33,037 bases of DNA from Chloroflexota bacterium (GCA_022566155.1 JADFJS010000003.1:1-33037); one strand, 5' to 3'; positions 9,604 through 19,963 are shown, counted from the first letter of the stretch. Notes: generated by a model not told the origin, from the letters alone. Numbers and translations are program-made.

Positions 9604-9783
9604 CACTGAGCCTGCCGCGGGACCTGCCAGACCGTGCACTCGCGTGTTAGTTGCGATCCTGGTCCCAAGGACCCATGGGAAGGAACGGTCCAGTAACGGT
9701 CAACGATGTTTGAACGGGGGCAAGGCCGTCTGGCTCAGGGCCGGAATGAGAATTCAAGTGAGCCCAATCCGCAACGTGTCGGG
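9604..9783. other. Intergenic region without a recognised gene
   Basis: This is the middle of the 316-base gap between the divergent protease and nuclease-domain genes. I see one small hairpin (GGTCC-CAA-GGACC near 9661-9673) and no convincing ORF or RNA family. The two gene promoters lie at its edges. Confidence 0.4.
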
Positions 9784-9813
9784 TTGACATAGAAATTAAG
9801 GTGGGAATACAAT
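9784..9813 (+). promoter_or_regulatory. Sigma-70-type promoter of the bifunctional nuclease-domain gene
   Basis: A perfect TTGACA (9784-9789), an 18-base spacer and TACAAT (9808-9813). The position means that transcription starts near 9820, which excludes the GTG at 9801 as a start codon and supports the ATG at 9852. Confidence 0.72.
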
Positions 9814-9851
9814 TCTTATGGAGCCAATGGCGAATTACGGAGGCAGCGGTA

Positions 9852-10412
9852 ATGCTGGAGATGACCATAGACAGCATAAGGGTAAGCCCCATGAACTATC
9901 AGAGGGTTGTGATCCTGAAGGAAAAGGATGCCGACCGCTACCTGCCGATCTGGATCGGCCCAGCCGAAGCCGATGCCATTGCCGTGAAGCTGCAAGACCT
10001 TACCGTTCCCCGGCCCCTGACCCATGACCTGCTGAGCACTATAATTGACACCCTCGGTGGGTCCGTGCAGCACATCCTGGTTAACGACCTTCAGAACGAT
10101 ACCTTCTACGCCAAGATCACCATCCAGACCAACGGCACCTCCAAGGAGATCGACTGCCGCCCCAGTGACGCTGTCGCCCTGGCGGTGAGGGTCCAGGTAC
10201 CCATCTATGTCGAAGAATCGGTGCTTGATAAGGCCGGGATCCTCTTGGACAAAGAGACGGGGAAACCCATAGGTTCTGGGGGAAAGGAAACCAAGGATGA
10301 CGGCAAACCCGTAGAGGTAAAGGAAGAGGAGTTACGGCGGATGTCCGCCTTCACCGATTTCATCGATACCCTGGACCTGGAGGACTTCGGTAAGGGACAG
10401 GCTGCCAAGTGA
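9852..10412 (+). CDS. Bifunctional nuclease (BFN/DUF151) domain protein
   Basis: A 186-aa cytoplasmic protein of the BFN/DUF151 family, whose plant members have been reported as nucleases and whose bacterial members are poorly understood. Family features include MLEMTIDSIRVSPMNYQRVV, the motif LPIWIGPAEADAIA, and DCRPSDAVALAVRVQVPIYV. The last 50 or so residues are a charged extension (Lys/Glu-rich, then FTDFIDTLDLEDFG), as in many family members that carry a C-terminal UVR-like or acidic tail. ATG 9852 has GGAGG eight bases upstream and lies downstream of a strong promoter. It is a single-gene unit ending in a hairpin terminator just before the ATP synthase operon. Confidence 0.85.
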   Translation: MLEMTIDSIRVSPMNYQRVVILKEKDADRYLPIWIGPAEADAIAVKLQDLTVPRPLTHDLLSTIIDTLGGSVQHILVNDLQNDTFYAKITIQTNGTSKEIDCRPSDAVALAVRVQVPIYVEESVLDKAGILLDKETGKPIGSGGKETKDDGKPVEVKEEELRRMSAFTDFIDTLDLEDFGKGQAAK

Positions 10413-10437
10413 CGCTCGTGAAACTCACCGGCTGACG

Positions 10438-10475
10438 AAATAGGCCTTGGCGCTCCGATGTGCCTGGGCCTATTT
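10438..10475 (+). terminator. Hairpin terminator of the BFN gene
   Basis: AAATAGGCC (from 10438) pairs with GGCCTATTT (to 10475), with further pairing of TTGGC and GCCTG inside. The loop region is short and the descending arm ends in TATTT. It separates the BFN gene from the ATP synthase operon. Confidence 0.7.
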
Positions 10476-10512
10476 GATGCTTGGCGGTACCGATTCCCTA
10501 GGTGTGGACGGT

Positions 10513-10542
10513 TTGACTGCCTTAAAAACTTCGTGATAGGAT
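10513..10542 (+). promoter_or_regulatory. Sigma-70-type promoter of the ATP synthase operon
   Basis: TTGACT (10513-10518), an 18-base spacer and TAGGAT (10537-10542), with a start near 10549, about 20 bases before the first gene. No operator was recognised. Confidence 0.58.
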
Positions 10543-10570
10543 TCACTAAGTTCGACGGAGCCATGGAAAT

Positions 10571-10792
10571 ATGCTGGCTCTACGGGTAACTGGACTCGGC
10601 TGGTATGTGGTCACGTGCGTGGTGGTGGGCACCCTGGGCGGTGTGTGGCTGGATGATCTGGCCGGTACCAAGGTGTTGTTCACACTCCTTGGCGTATTGT
10701 TCGGCACCGTGGCGGCGTTCTACGGCCTTTACAAGATGATTAAGCCGTTTTTGAATCGGACTCCACCGAGCAAGCAAAGCGGCGATAGTTAG
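10571..10792 (+). CDS. atpI: AtpZ/AtpI-family membrane protein
   Basis: A 73-aa inner-membrane protein with two predicted membrane spans (about residues 8-26 and 33-56), starting with the operon. Small two-span AtpI/AtpZ proteins sit upstream of atpB in many bacteria and help assemble the c-ring or handle Mg2+/Ca2+. Here the second helix ends in FYGLYKMIKPFLN, the family's usual ending. Size and position support the call, while sequence motifs are weak. atpB follows after 11 bases. Confidence 0.75.
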   Translation: MLALRVTGLGWYVVTCVVVGTLGGVWLDDLAGTKVLFTLLGVLFGTVAAFYGLYKMIKPFLNRTPPSKQSGDS

Positions 10793-10803
10793 GAGAAGCC
10801 CTG

Positions 10804-11877
10804 GTGGGTTCGGGCGCCAAAAGATTCACCCTGCTGGCTATTATCTTCGTCTTTGCGCTATTCGTTGCCGGCCTGATGACCGGCGCGATCGGCGCAGTTT
10901 TCTACCAGTCCGATGAGGATAAAGAAGCCGGCCTGACCGCCGAAGGTCCCTTCATACCCAAGCCGGAGGTCCACCTCCCGGCCCAGACCGTGTTCCCTAA
11001 ATCGGAGCGAGAATACTACCTGGAATTCCTGGAGGCCGAGGAAAAGGAAAGGGAACTGGGAGAAGAGGCCCTCAGCGATCACGAGCGCGCGTTGGTAGAT
11101 GATGGGCCTTTTCGTGGCAACTTCACTATCCTCATCACCAACACCCTTCTCTCGTCCTGGCTAGCCAGCTTGCTTCTTATCCTCCTCTTCGTGCTGGGCG
11201 CCAGAAAAGCCAAGCTGGTTCCGGGGCGCCTCCAGACCTTCGTCGAATTAGCCATAGAGGGGCTGCTGAAGTTTGTTGAAGGAGTCGTGGGGAGACAGCG
11301 GGCACGGATGCTCTTTCCCGTTATAGCCACCATATTCCTGTTCGTGATGTTCAACGCTTGGATCGGCCTGCTGCCGATATACCCGGCCATCGGCTTCATG
11401 ACGGGAGACCACATTCAGATCCACTTGCTGCGGCCGGCGGGCACCGATATGAACATGCCCCTGGCGCTGGCGCTGGTCTCCTTCGTGTTCGTGGAGTATC
11501 TGGGCTTTCGCATGTTGGGCATCGGCTACCTCACCAAGTTTGTACGCATTGGCAGTCTGAAGCGGGGTGTGGCCGACCTGGTGCGGCTGCGGTTCTTGGG
11601 GGCTTTTCAAAATCTTCTAGACTTCTTCTTCGTGGGGCCGTTGGAAGCCTTTAGCGAGCTGGTCCGGTTGATCAGCTTCACCTTCCGGCTATTCGGTAAC
11701 ATGACCGCTGGTGAGATACTGGTTCTGGTGTCCGCTTTCCTGGTGCCCTTCATCGCCACGATAGGAGTGTACGGTCTGGAGCTACTGGTAGGCTTTATCC
11801 AGGCCTTGATCTTTGCGGGCCTGACACTTGTCTTCGCGGCCATCGCCATGATTCCTCACGATGCGGAGGCGCATTGA
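10804..11877 (+). CDS. atpB: ATP synthase F0 subunit a
   Basis: The membrane subunit that forms the two proton half-channels next to the c-ring. At 357 aa it is longer than the usual 240-280, because a first membrane span (residues 9-31) is followed by a roughly 70-residue polar, Glu/Lys-rich segment before the core starts near ITNTLLSSWLA. The essential arginine is in the conserved motif RLFGNMTAGE, and the last helices (ELLVGFIQALIF) are typical. Start is GTG 10804 with AGGAG eight bases upstream. The TGA stop overlaps an ATG in another frame (11877), discussed under rejected items. Confidence 0.93.
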   Translation: MGSGAKRFTLLAIIFVFALFVAGLMTGAIGAVFYQSDEDKEAGLTAEGPFIPKPEVHLPAQTVFPKSEREYYLEFLEAEEKERELGEEALSDHERALVDDGPFRGNFTILITNTLLSSWLASLLLILLFVLGARKAKLVPGRLQTFVELAIEGLLKFVEGVVGRQRARMLFPVIATIFLFVMFNAWIGLLPIYPAIGFMTGDHIQIHLLRPAGTDMNMPLALALVSFVFVEYLGFRMLGIGYLTKFVRIGSLKRGVADLVRLRFLGAFQNLLDFFFVGPLEAFSELVRLISFTFRLFGNMTAGEILVLVSAFLVPFIATIGVYGLELLVGFIQALIFAGLTLVFAAIAMIPHDAEAH

Positions 11878-11936
11878 TGCTGCGCCGAAGATTCGCCGGC
11901 GGCTACGGCTCTGGCGGCAATGTCCACCTGCATAGC

Positions 11937-11957
11937 CCCGGCTTGAAGCGTGCCGGG
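11937..11957 (+). other. Small hairpin upstream of the 32-aa microprotein
   Basis: CCCGGC (11937-11942) and GCCGGG (11952-11957) form a perfect six-base stem with a nine-base loop, between atpB and the microprotein. It lacks a U-tract, so it is more likely an mRNA processing or stability element than a terminator. Confidence 0.35.
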
Positions 11958-11983
11958 CGAGGTATAAACAAAAGGGGGATGCA

Positions 11984-12082
11984 ATGGAAATAGTCATCTT
12001 CGCCCTGGTGGTCGCCACCGTGGGTCTGGTGGCGGCCGCGTTGGGCGGTATATTCGCTATCTACGCCTCGCGCCAGGACTGA
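11984..12082 (+). CDS. 32-aa single-span membrane microprotein in the atp operon
   Basis: A short reading frame between atpB and atpE that encodes 32 residues. It starts MEIVIFALVVATVGL, continues through Ala/Gly-rich hydrophobic sequence, and ends AIYASRQD. Residues 3-27 form one predicted membrane helix, with positive charge only at the C-terminal end (Arg30). The ATG has GGGGG five bases upstream, as good a ribosome site as any in the operon. The strand matches the operon and the gap it fills is otherwise unexplained (248 bases, where other intergenic gaps in this operon are 7-59). I do not recognise a family. By position it could assist assembly of, or associate with, the a or c subunits of F0; that is inference. 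Confidence 0.65.
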   Translation: MEIVIFALVVATVGLVAAALGGIFAIYASRQD

Positions 12083-12116
12083 CGCTACGCTGTACAAATT
12101 TGAGAATCTAAACTAG

Positions 12117-12398
<282 letters not shown>

Positions 12399-12411
12399 CG
12401 GCGGGGTCACC

Positions 12412-12915
12412 ATGCTAGAGACACTGGGAATCCATTTTCCAAGCCTCATAATCTATCTGGTTAACTTTGTCCTACTGCTAGGGCTGCTATATCTGTTCGC
12501 CTACAAGCCCATCCTTCGCATCATGGACGAGAGGGCCGATCGCATCCGCGATAGCCTGGCTGCCGCGGACCAAGCACGGGCAGAAGCCGCCAGCTCCCAC
12601 GAGGCCATCGAGGAGCAGCTTAACGAGGCCCGCCGCGAAGGTCAGCGGTTGCTGGATCAGGCGCGAGAGGCCGCCCGAAGGTTCCGGGATGAGGAGATGG
12701 ACCGGGCCCGCCAGGAGGCGGAGACCTTCGTTTCCCGGGCCCGCTCCGATATCCAACGGGAGAGAGACGCCGCCATTGAAGAGGTGCGGGCCAATTTCGG
12801 CGACCTGGCCATCACCGCGGCGGAGCGAGTCCTCCGGCGTACGCTGGACCGGCAGGCCCATCAAGACCTTATTGCGCAGGTCTTGGAAGAGGGCGAAAGT
12901 CTGAGCAGAGGGTAG
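12412..12915 (+). CDS. atpF: ATP synthase F0 subunit b
   Basis: The peripheral-stalk subunit, 167 aa. One N-terminal membrane helix (about residues 9-30, SLIIYLVNFVLLLGLLYLF) is followed by a YKPILRIMDERADRI segment and a long right-handed coiled coil rich in Ala, Arg and Glu. The C-terminal AITAAERVLRRTLD is the region that binds delta. Thirteen bases follow atpE and seven precede atpH. A single b gene suggests a homodimeric stalk. Confidence 0.94.
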   Translation: MLETLGIHFPSLIIYLVNFVLLLGLLYLFAYKPILRIMDERADRIRDSLAAADQARAEAASSHEAIEEQLNEARREGQRLLDQAREAARRFRDEEMDRARQEAETFVSRARSDIQRERDAAIEEVRANFGDLAITAAERVLRRTLDRQAHQDLIAQVLEEGESLSRG

Positions 12916-12922
12916 CCAAAGT

Positions 12923-13474
12923 ATGCCGGCACAGGTTTCGGGAAAGCGTTACGCTCAGGCGATCTTCGAGTTGGCCAGGGAGCAAGACCAACTCGACCAA
13001 TTGGCCGGGGACCTTCAACTCGTGGATCAGGCGCTGCAGGACGAGGAGTTCAAGGCGTTCCTGAAGCACGCCAAAGTTCCAGCGGCGGACAAGATCAAGG
13101 CCATAAATACCGTCTTGAGCGCCGTCAATCCCCTGGTGCAGAACCTGGTGCATATCCTGGTTACCGGAGGGTTGGTGGACCTGCTGCCCCAGTTGCACCA
13201 GGCTTACGAAGCGCTACTGGATGAGCACCTGGGCCGCCAACGAGTCGAGGTCACATCGGCGATCCCCCTGGAGGACCAGGAGATGGAACGGATCACAAAC
13301 TTCCTTTCCGGCCTCATTCAGAAGGAAGTCGTTGCCACCACCGTGGTGGACGAGTCCATCCTGGGCGGCGTTGTAATTCGCATGGGAGACCGGCTGCTGG
13401 ACGGCAGCGCCCGGTCACGGCTGGAAGGGCTGCGCAACAGGCTGCGCGCAGGAATGTCCCTGTCTGGGACATAG
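12923..13474 (+). CDS. atpH: ATP synthase F1 subunit delta
   Basis: The subunit that joins the stalk to the alpha3beta3 head (183 aa). The start is typical (SGKRYAQAIFELAREQ), and the C-terminal family motif is present (VVDESILGGVVIRMGDRLLDGSARSRLEGLRNRL shows the conserved D-x-G-x-x-x-x-G-D-x-x-x-D-x-S pattern). The gene is seven bases after atpF and 49 before atpA. Confidence 0.94.
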   Translation: MPAQVSGKRYAQAIFELAREQDQLDQLAGDLQLVDQALQDEEFKAFLKHAKVPAADKIKAINTVLSAVNPLVQNLVHILVTGGLVDLLPQLHQAYEALLDEHLGRQRVEVTSAIPLEDQEMERITNFLSGLIQKEVVATTVVDESILGGVVIRMGDRLLDGSARSRLEGLRNRLRAGMSLSGT

Positions 13475-13523
13475 AAGGGCCTGAAACGGATATTCATTCA
13501 ACCGGACACTGAGGAGAGTCTTC

Positions 13524-15035
<1,512 letters not shown>

Positions 15036-15094
15036 TGACGCTAGACGTAAATGCTTCGCAATGGGAGAGAGCCGGTCTTGAATAGGATGAGCAA

Positions 15095-15958
15095 TTGCCC
15101 AGCGTAAAAGACCTCCGCCGCCGCATCCGCAGCGTGCAGAACACCGGCAAGGTGACCAACGCCATGTCCTTGATCGCCGCTTCCAAGATGCGGCGGGCAC
15201 AGACAGCGGTCACTCAAGGCCGCCCCTTTGCTCAAAAGATACAGGGTGTCATCGCCAACCTTGCGGCCCAACCGGCCGACGATGACGACGGCATCAATCC
15301 CTTGCTGCGGGTGAAGCCGCTGCAGCGCGTTGGGATCCTGATGATTAGTCCAGACCGGGGCCTTTGCGGCGGCATGCATTCGAACCTGAACCGCACCGTG
15401 GCGCGATTTGTACTGGACCAGCCGGTACCGTCGCGTATGATCGTGGTGGGCCGCAAAGGCCGGGACTTCATGGTGCGCGGCGGACAGGACGTTACGGCCG
15501 TTTTTACCGATATGGGAGAGCAACCCGTTCTGGCCGATATCACGGCTATCTCGCGCCTGGTGATGGACGCCTACATCGATGGGGACATCGATGAGGTCCA
15601 CCTGGCCTATACCAAATTCGTGTCCACCCTGTCCCAGCAGCCGGCCATAGAGAGGTTGCTGCCGGTGACGCCCGCCACGTTGGCGTCTACCGAGCGCGTG
15701 GGCTACATCTACGAGCCTGACAGCTTGGCCGTCCTGGGGAGTTTGCTGCCACGGTTTGTTGAGATGGAGGTCTACCACGCCCTGCTGGAATCGGTTGCCA
15801 GCGAGCAGTCGGCCCGAATGGTGGCCATGCGCAGCGCCACCGACAACGCCAATGAATTGGTGGATGACCTCACTCTGGTGATGAATAAGTTGCGACAGGA
15901 CAGCATCACCAACGAACTACTGGATCTAGTGGGCGGCCAGGTAGCCGCGCAAGGCTAA
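15095..15958 (+). CDS. atpG: ATP synthase F1 subunit gamma
   Basis: The rotating central shaft (287 aa). The N-terminal helix carries the family motif (LRRRIRSVQNTGKVTNAM), a central DRGLCGGMHSNLNR segment matches the usual DRGLCGGLN, and the C-terminal helix includes RMVAMRSATDNANEL. The start is TTG 15095 with AGGATGAG upstream; no ATG or GTG gives the expected N-terminus, so TTG is well supported. Confidence 0.95.
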   Translation: MPSVKDLRRRIRSVQNTGKVTNAMSLIAASKMRRAQTAVTQGRPFAQKIQGVIANLAAQPADDDDGINPLLRVKPLQRVGILMISPDRGLCGGMHSNLNRTVARFVLDQPVPSRMIVVGRKGRDFMVRGGQDVTAVFTDMGEQPVLADITAISRLVMDAYIDGDIDEVHLAYTKFVSTLSQQPAIERLLPVTPATLASTERVGYIYEPDSLAVLGSLLPRFVEMEVYHALLESVASEQSARMVAMRSATDNANELVDDLTLVMNKLRQDSITNELLDLVGGQVAAQG

Positions 15959-15982
15959 TTTTGAGAACGCTAGCGGGAGTAG

Positions 15983-17383
<1,401 letters not shown>

Positions 17384-17393
17384 AGGGCGGACG

Positions 17394-17843
17394 ATGGCCA
17401 CGATGCGACTGGAAATAATCACAGCCGAGAGGCAGGTCTACGACGACGACGTGGAGCTGGTGGTTGCCCCGGGAATGGAGGGTCAGTTGGGCATATTGGC
17501 CCATCACGCCCCGCTGATGACTGCCTTGCAACCGGGTGAGATTCTGATTCGGAAAGACGGCGAGGACACTTTTCTGGCCGTCACCGGGGGGTTCATGGAG
17601 GTCATCGGCAACACCGTCACCATCCTGGCCGATGCCTGTGAGCGTTCTGAGGAGATCGACGAGGGCCGGGCGCAGGAGGCGGTGGACCGGGCCAAGGAGC
17701 AGCAGGCCCAACAGGGCTCCGGCTTTCAGTTGGAACGGGTGGCTGCGTCGTTGCGCCGGGCCGAGGTCCGGCTAAATGTGGCCCGTCGAAGGCGCCCAAG
17801 GGCCGGATTGGGAATCGGGTCAGGCCCCGGTGGAGCCGATTGA
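17394..17843 (+). CDS. atpC: ATP synthase F1 subunit epsilon
   Basis: The regulatory subunit attached to gamma (149 aa). The N-terminal beta-sandwich shows the usual AERQVYDDDVELVVAPGMEG and LGILAHHAPLMTAL. The C-terminal helical region (ACERSEEID to RRAEVRLNVARRRRP) ends in a Gly/Pro-rich tail instead of stopping after the last helix, slightly longer than average. It is the last gene of the operon and converges on rex. Confidence 0.93.
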   Translation: MATMRLEIITAERQVYDDDVELVVAPGMEGQLGILAHHAPLMTALQPGEILIRKDGEDTFLAVTGGFMEVIGNTVTILADACERSEEIDEGRAQEAVDRAKEQQAQQGSGFQLERVAASLRRAEVRLNVARRRRPRAGLGIGSGPGGAD

Positions 17844-17940
17844 CCCAGCGCCAGGAGCCTGGACCTTCAAACGCCAGCCGTCACCCACGAAGAGTTTTCG
17901 TACCCGCTCCGTCAGAGATATCGATACAGAGACGGTGGTT

Positions 17941-17970
17941 CAGCGGCGCTATCGGTTGTCCGATCCGCTG
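17941..17970. terminator. Hairpin at the atpC/rex convergence
   Basis: CAGCGG pairs with CCGCTG at the ends and ATCGG with CCGAT inside, around a TTGT loop. It overlaps the last codons of rex and lies 98 bases after atpC. There is no clear U-tract, so terminator activity is uncertain. Confidence 0.4.
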
Positions 17971-18611
17971 AGGTAATAGGTCATGGACTGGAGAGAGATG
18001 ACCGGATCGATGTTTCGTATCCTCACCCCTCCCGGTACCTGGGGAGTGATGGGAGCGTAATTCAGTATGGCCCGGACCCCGCAATCGGTCAGAAGATCGA
18101 CCACCTCCTGAGTCTTCTCGGCGGGCACGGCAACGATGGCGATGCTGATCTGCTGACGCGCAACCATGTCCTTCAAGTCGTCCATGGGGCTGATCTTGAG
18201 GTCCCCGACTGAATCGCCGATCACCGCCGGGTTGGCGTCGAAGGCGGCCACCAATCGAAATCCGTCGGGGGTGAATCCAGGATAGCTGATTATAGCCCGG
18301 CCCAACCGGCCCACTCCTACCACGGCTACATTCCAATATGAGTTCAGGCCCAGGATCTGCCTCAGCCTCTCCAGCAGACTGTTGACGCTGTAGCCGCGGC
18401 CCTGTTTGCCGAACCGGCCAAAATAGCTGAGGTCCTTTCTGATCTGGGCGGGGGTCACCTGGAGCTTTTCACCCAATTGCTGGGAGCTGACCACGTCCAC
18501 ATGGTCTTCCAGCAAGCGGCTGAGGATGCGCACATACTGGGGTAGACGGGCGATGACTACCTCAGGCACCTCGGGACGGTGGGGCGGTTGAGTTGGTAGG
18601 CTAGATGCCAT
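17949..18611 (-). CDS. rex: Redox-sensing transcriptional repressor Rex
   Basis: A repressor that senses the NADH/NAD+ ratio and controls fermentation, respiration and energy genes (220 aa). The N-terminal winged helix shows ARLPQYVRILSRLLE and SSQQLGEKLQVTPAQIRKDLSYFG; the C-terminal Rossmann domain has VVGVGRLGRAI for NADH binding, and the conserved LNYAPI region follows. AGGAG lies ten bases before the ATG at 18611. The gene converges on the ATP synthase operon. No perfect Rex operator (TTGTGAA-N4-TTCACAA) was found in the window, so its targets are probably elsewhere. Confidence 0.95.
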   Translation of the reverse strand: MASSLPTQPPHRPEVPEVVIARLPQYVRILSRLLEDHVDVVSSQQLGEKLQVTPAQIRKDLSYFGRFGKQGRGYSVNSLLERLRQILGLNSYWNVAVVGVGRLGRAIISYPGFTPDGFRLVAAFDANPAVIGDSVGDLKISPMDDLKDMVARQQISIAIVAVPAEKTQEVVDLLTDCGVRAILNYAPITPQVPGGVRIRNIDPVISLQSMTYYLSGSDNR

Positions 18612-18724
18612 TCCAGTTAGGCTCCTTCACACTCGGCCGCAGGGTGAGGTGGACGGAAGAAGAAATGAGCGGCGCACACAGGCCAACATAAAAAATCAAC
18701 ACTGGCCATTCGGATGACACGGGT

Positions 18725-18737
18725 TATAATCTATAAT
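18725..18737 (+). promoter_or_regulatory. Tandem TATAAT -10 elements before the DUF503 gene
   Basis: Two perfect TATAAT boxes (18725-18730 and 18732-18737) lie seven bases apart, about 105 bases upstream of the next plus-strand gene. No convincing -35 box is seen at proper spacing, so a weak or activator-dependent promoter is possible. Confidence 0.45.
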
Positions 18738-18841
18738 GGCCCTGATGTTCCGTCAAGGACTTTGTGAAAATTAGTGCGAATTTGCTCCCAATTCCACTTG
18801 ATGGGCTTTGGTCCAGTTGGCTTTAGACTAGGAGGTAAGGG

Positions 18842-19135
18842 TTGACCATCGGGTTCTGTCGCCTGGAGCTTTACTTGCCGGCAGCCGCTAGCCTGAAAGA
18901 TAGAAGGCAGGTGGCGCGTTCCATGACCGCGCGCATACGCAACAAATTCAATGTCGCGGTCGCGGAGTTGGGTGATGACCGGCAGTGGCGGTATCTGACC
19001 ATCGGGATATGCTCCCTGAGCAACGATTCCCGCCATGCCAACGAGATACTGTCGCGGGTCGTGTCCTACGTTGAAGAGAGCCGAGATGACATTGAGCTGT
19101 TAGACTACGCTACGGAAATGATACCCGGTGTTTAG
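18842..19135 (+). CDS. DUF503 (YlxP-like) small protein
   Basis: A 97-aa cytoplasmic protein of the DUF503/YlxP family. It starts MTIGFCRLELYLPAAASLKDRR, with the family-typical SLKDKR-like turn and later RIRNKFNVAVAELGDDRQWR and the C-terminal SYVEE. The start is TTG 18842 with GGAGG six bases upstream. In many bacteria this gene sits with infB-rbfA and is thought to affect ribosome maturation; here it stands apart, followed by the small orphan gene. Its biochemical role is not established. Confidence 0.85.
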   Translation: MTIGFCRLELYLPAAASLKDRRQVARSMTARIRNKFNVAVAELGDDRQWRYLTIGICSLSNDSRHANEILSRVVSYVEESRDDIELLDYATEMIPGV

Positions 19136-19261
19136 ATGTCGTGGCATGGGTCATGCGCCGGGCAACCGCCGGTTCGTTCCAAACCGGTGCGTTTTCCCAA
19201 TTGGTTGCAAACCCAGAGGCCAAGATACGGTTAAGGTAAACACAGAAAGGAGAGTTGCACG

Positions 19262-19456
19262 TTGAATTACGCGGAGATGGACACGATCGAATCCGGCTTG
19301 CGTTTCAAGACCCTGGGAGAACTGGTGGTCGAGACCACCGGAGTGACACTGCACATCGAGTCGACCAACGTTCACGTCCACGAGGTTGTCATCGTGGAGG
19401 GCGATTTTCAGGGCACCAAGTACATGCACAACCTGGACTACGCCCAGTCGCTCTAA
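19262..19456 (+). CDS. 64-aa hypothetical protein
   Basis: A small acidic protein with no motif I recognise. Predicted structure is beta-rich with alternating hydrophobic residues (LGELVVETTGVTLHIESTNV, then HEVVIVEGDF), suggesting a small barrel or a component of a larger fold. It starts at TTG 19262 with AAAGGAG ten bases upstream, 126 bases after the DUF503 gene, and is followed by a cluster of hairpins. Codon use is like its neighbours. Real by ribosome site, codon use and context, but function is unknown. Confidence 0.6.
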   Translation: MNYAEMDTIESGLRFKTLGELVVETTGVTLHIESTNVHVHEVVIVEGDFQGTKYMHNLDYAQSL

Positions 19457-19466
19457 CCCTGTCCGC

Positions 19467-19484
19467 CCCCGTTCCAGTACGGGG
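19467..19484 (+). terminator. Hairpin after the 64-aa gene
   Basis: CCCCGT (19467-19472) pairs with ACGGGG (19479-19484) around TCCAGT, 11 bases after the stop codon. It lacks a U-tract. Confidence 0.5.
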
Positions 19485-19522
19485 TAACCGGGCGTCCAGC
19501 CTATGGGCGCCTGGTGAGGAGA

Positions 19523-19547
19523 CGTCTCCCGAGAACGCGGGGAGACG
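19523..19547. other. Perfect 8-bp hairpin in the gap before the Rdx gene
   Basis: CGTCTCCC (19523-19530) pairs with GGGAGACG (19540-19547) around a nine-base loop. It is the second of three hairpins in this gap and has no assigned role. Confidence 0.5.
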
Positions 19548-19562
19548 GGACAGATTAAACAA

Positions 19563-19634
19563 GCCCCAACCGATCTGAGCTGAGTACCATCGTGGCGATA
19601 TCAGCCACGGCATACTTCGGCTGCCGGTTGGGGC
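19563..19634 (-). terminator. Branched terminator of the Rdx/SelW gene
   Basis: GCCCCAACCG and CGGTTGGGGC (19563-19572 and 19625-19634) form a perfect ten-base outer stem enclosing a further perfect hairpin, CGTGGC/GCCACG (19591-19596 and 19604-19609). On the minus strand the outer stem is followed by TTGTTT, and it begins 23 bases after the stop of the Rdx gene. The branched interior is larger than a normal terminator. Confidence 0.6.
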
Positions 19635-19657
19635 CCATGTTTGCAAGCCGGTAGGGG

Positions 19658-19930
19658 TTAGGCTGGTTGTCCGATACGCTCGTTTATAGCTTTCATCATG
19701 TCCTGCAGGTCAGGAAAGAGATGCGCTTCGGGTGTATGGCGGTGTTCGGCCACAACCGTGCCATCAATGATCACGTCAAACTTTCCGTGGGCGCCGGGGG
19801 TGAGCTTGAAATTCTCTATGTGCTCGCCGGCCCGGGACAATGCTTCTCCTGCCATCCAGGCAGCCCGTGGTGCGTGCCCTCAATCCTGGCAGTACAGAAT
19901 CTCCAGATATAATTTTTTCGCGCTGGCCAA
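19658..19930 (-). CDS. SelW/Rdx-family redox protein, probable selenoprotein (UGA-encoded Sec17)
   Basis: A 90-aa thioredoxin-like Rdx/SelW protein. It begins at TTG 19930, with GGAGG six bases upstream, and reads MASAKKLYLEILYCQD, then an in-frame TGA (19882-19880), then GHAPRAAWMAGEALS. The TGA falls exactly where the family has the second Cys or selenocysteine of its CxxC/CxxU redox site, and the flanking residues P-R-A-A-W-M-A match the family after it. Downstream, CTGCC-TGGAT-GGCAG forms a hairpin 22-26 bases after the TGA with G in the first two loop positions, as bacterial SECIS elements require. Reading from ATG 19855 would lose the redox motif. A Cys-to-stop mutation is the alternative. 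Confidence 0.8.
19849..19863 (-). promoter_or_regulatory. Candidate bacterial SECIS hairpin
   Basis: On the minus strand CTGCC (19863-19859) pairs with GGCAG (19853-19849) around the loop TGGAT. The loop starts 22 bases after the in-frame TGA and has G at its second position, within known limits for SelB-recognised hairpins. The stem is short (five pairs). Confidence 0.6.
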
Positions 19931-19963
19931 GGTACACCTCCGGCAATGGAAATCGGTAACCGC

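Noticed and set aside
11877-11993. A 38-codon frame beginning in the TGATG overlap at the atpB stop and ending across the start of the microprotein
   Set aside because: It has the right overlap for translational coupling, but the product is basic, Gly-rich and without any recognisable structure; codon use is unlike the neighbours. Kept out of the gene list.
18756-18780. Possible Rex operator (TTGTGAA half-site)
   Set aside because: Only one half matches; the second half (AGTGCGAA) does not fit TTCACAA.
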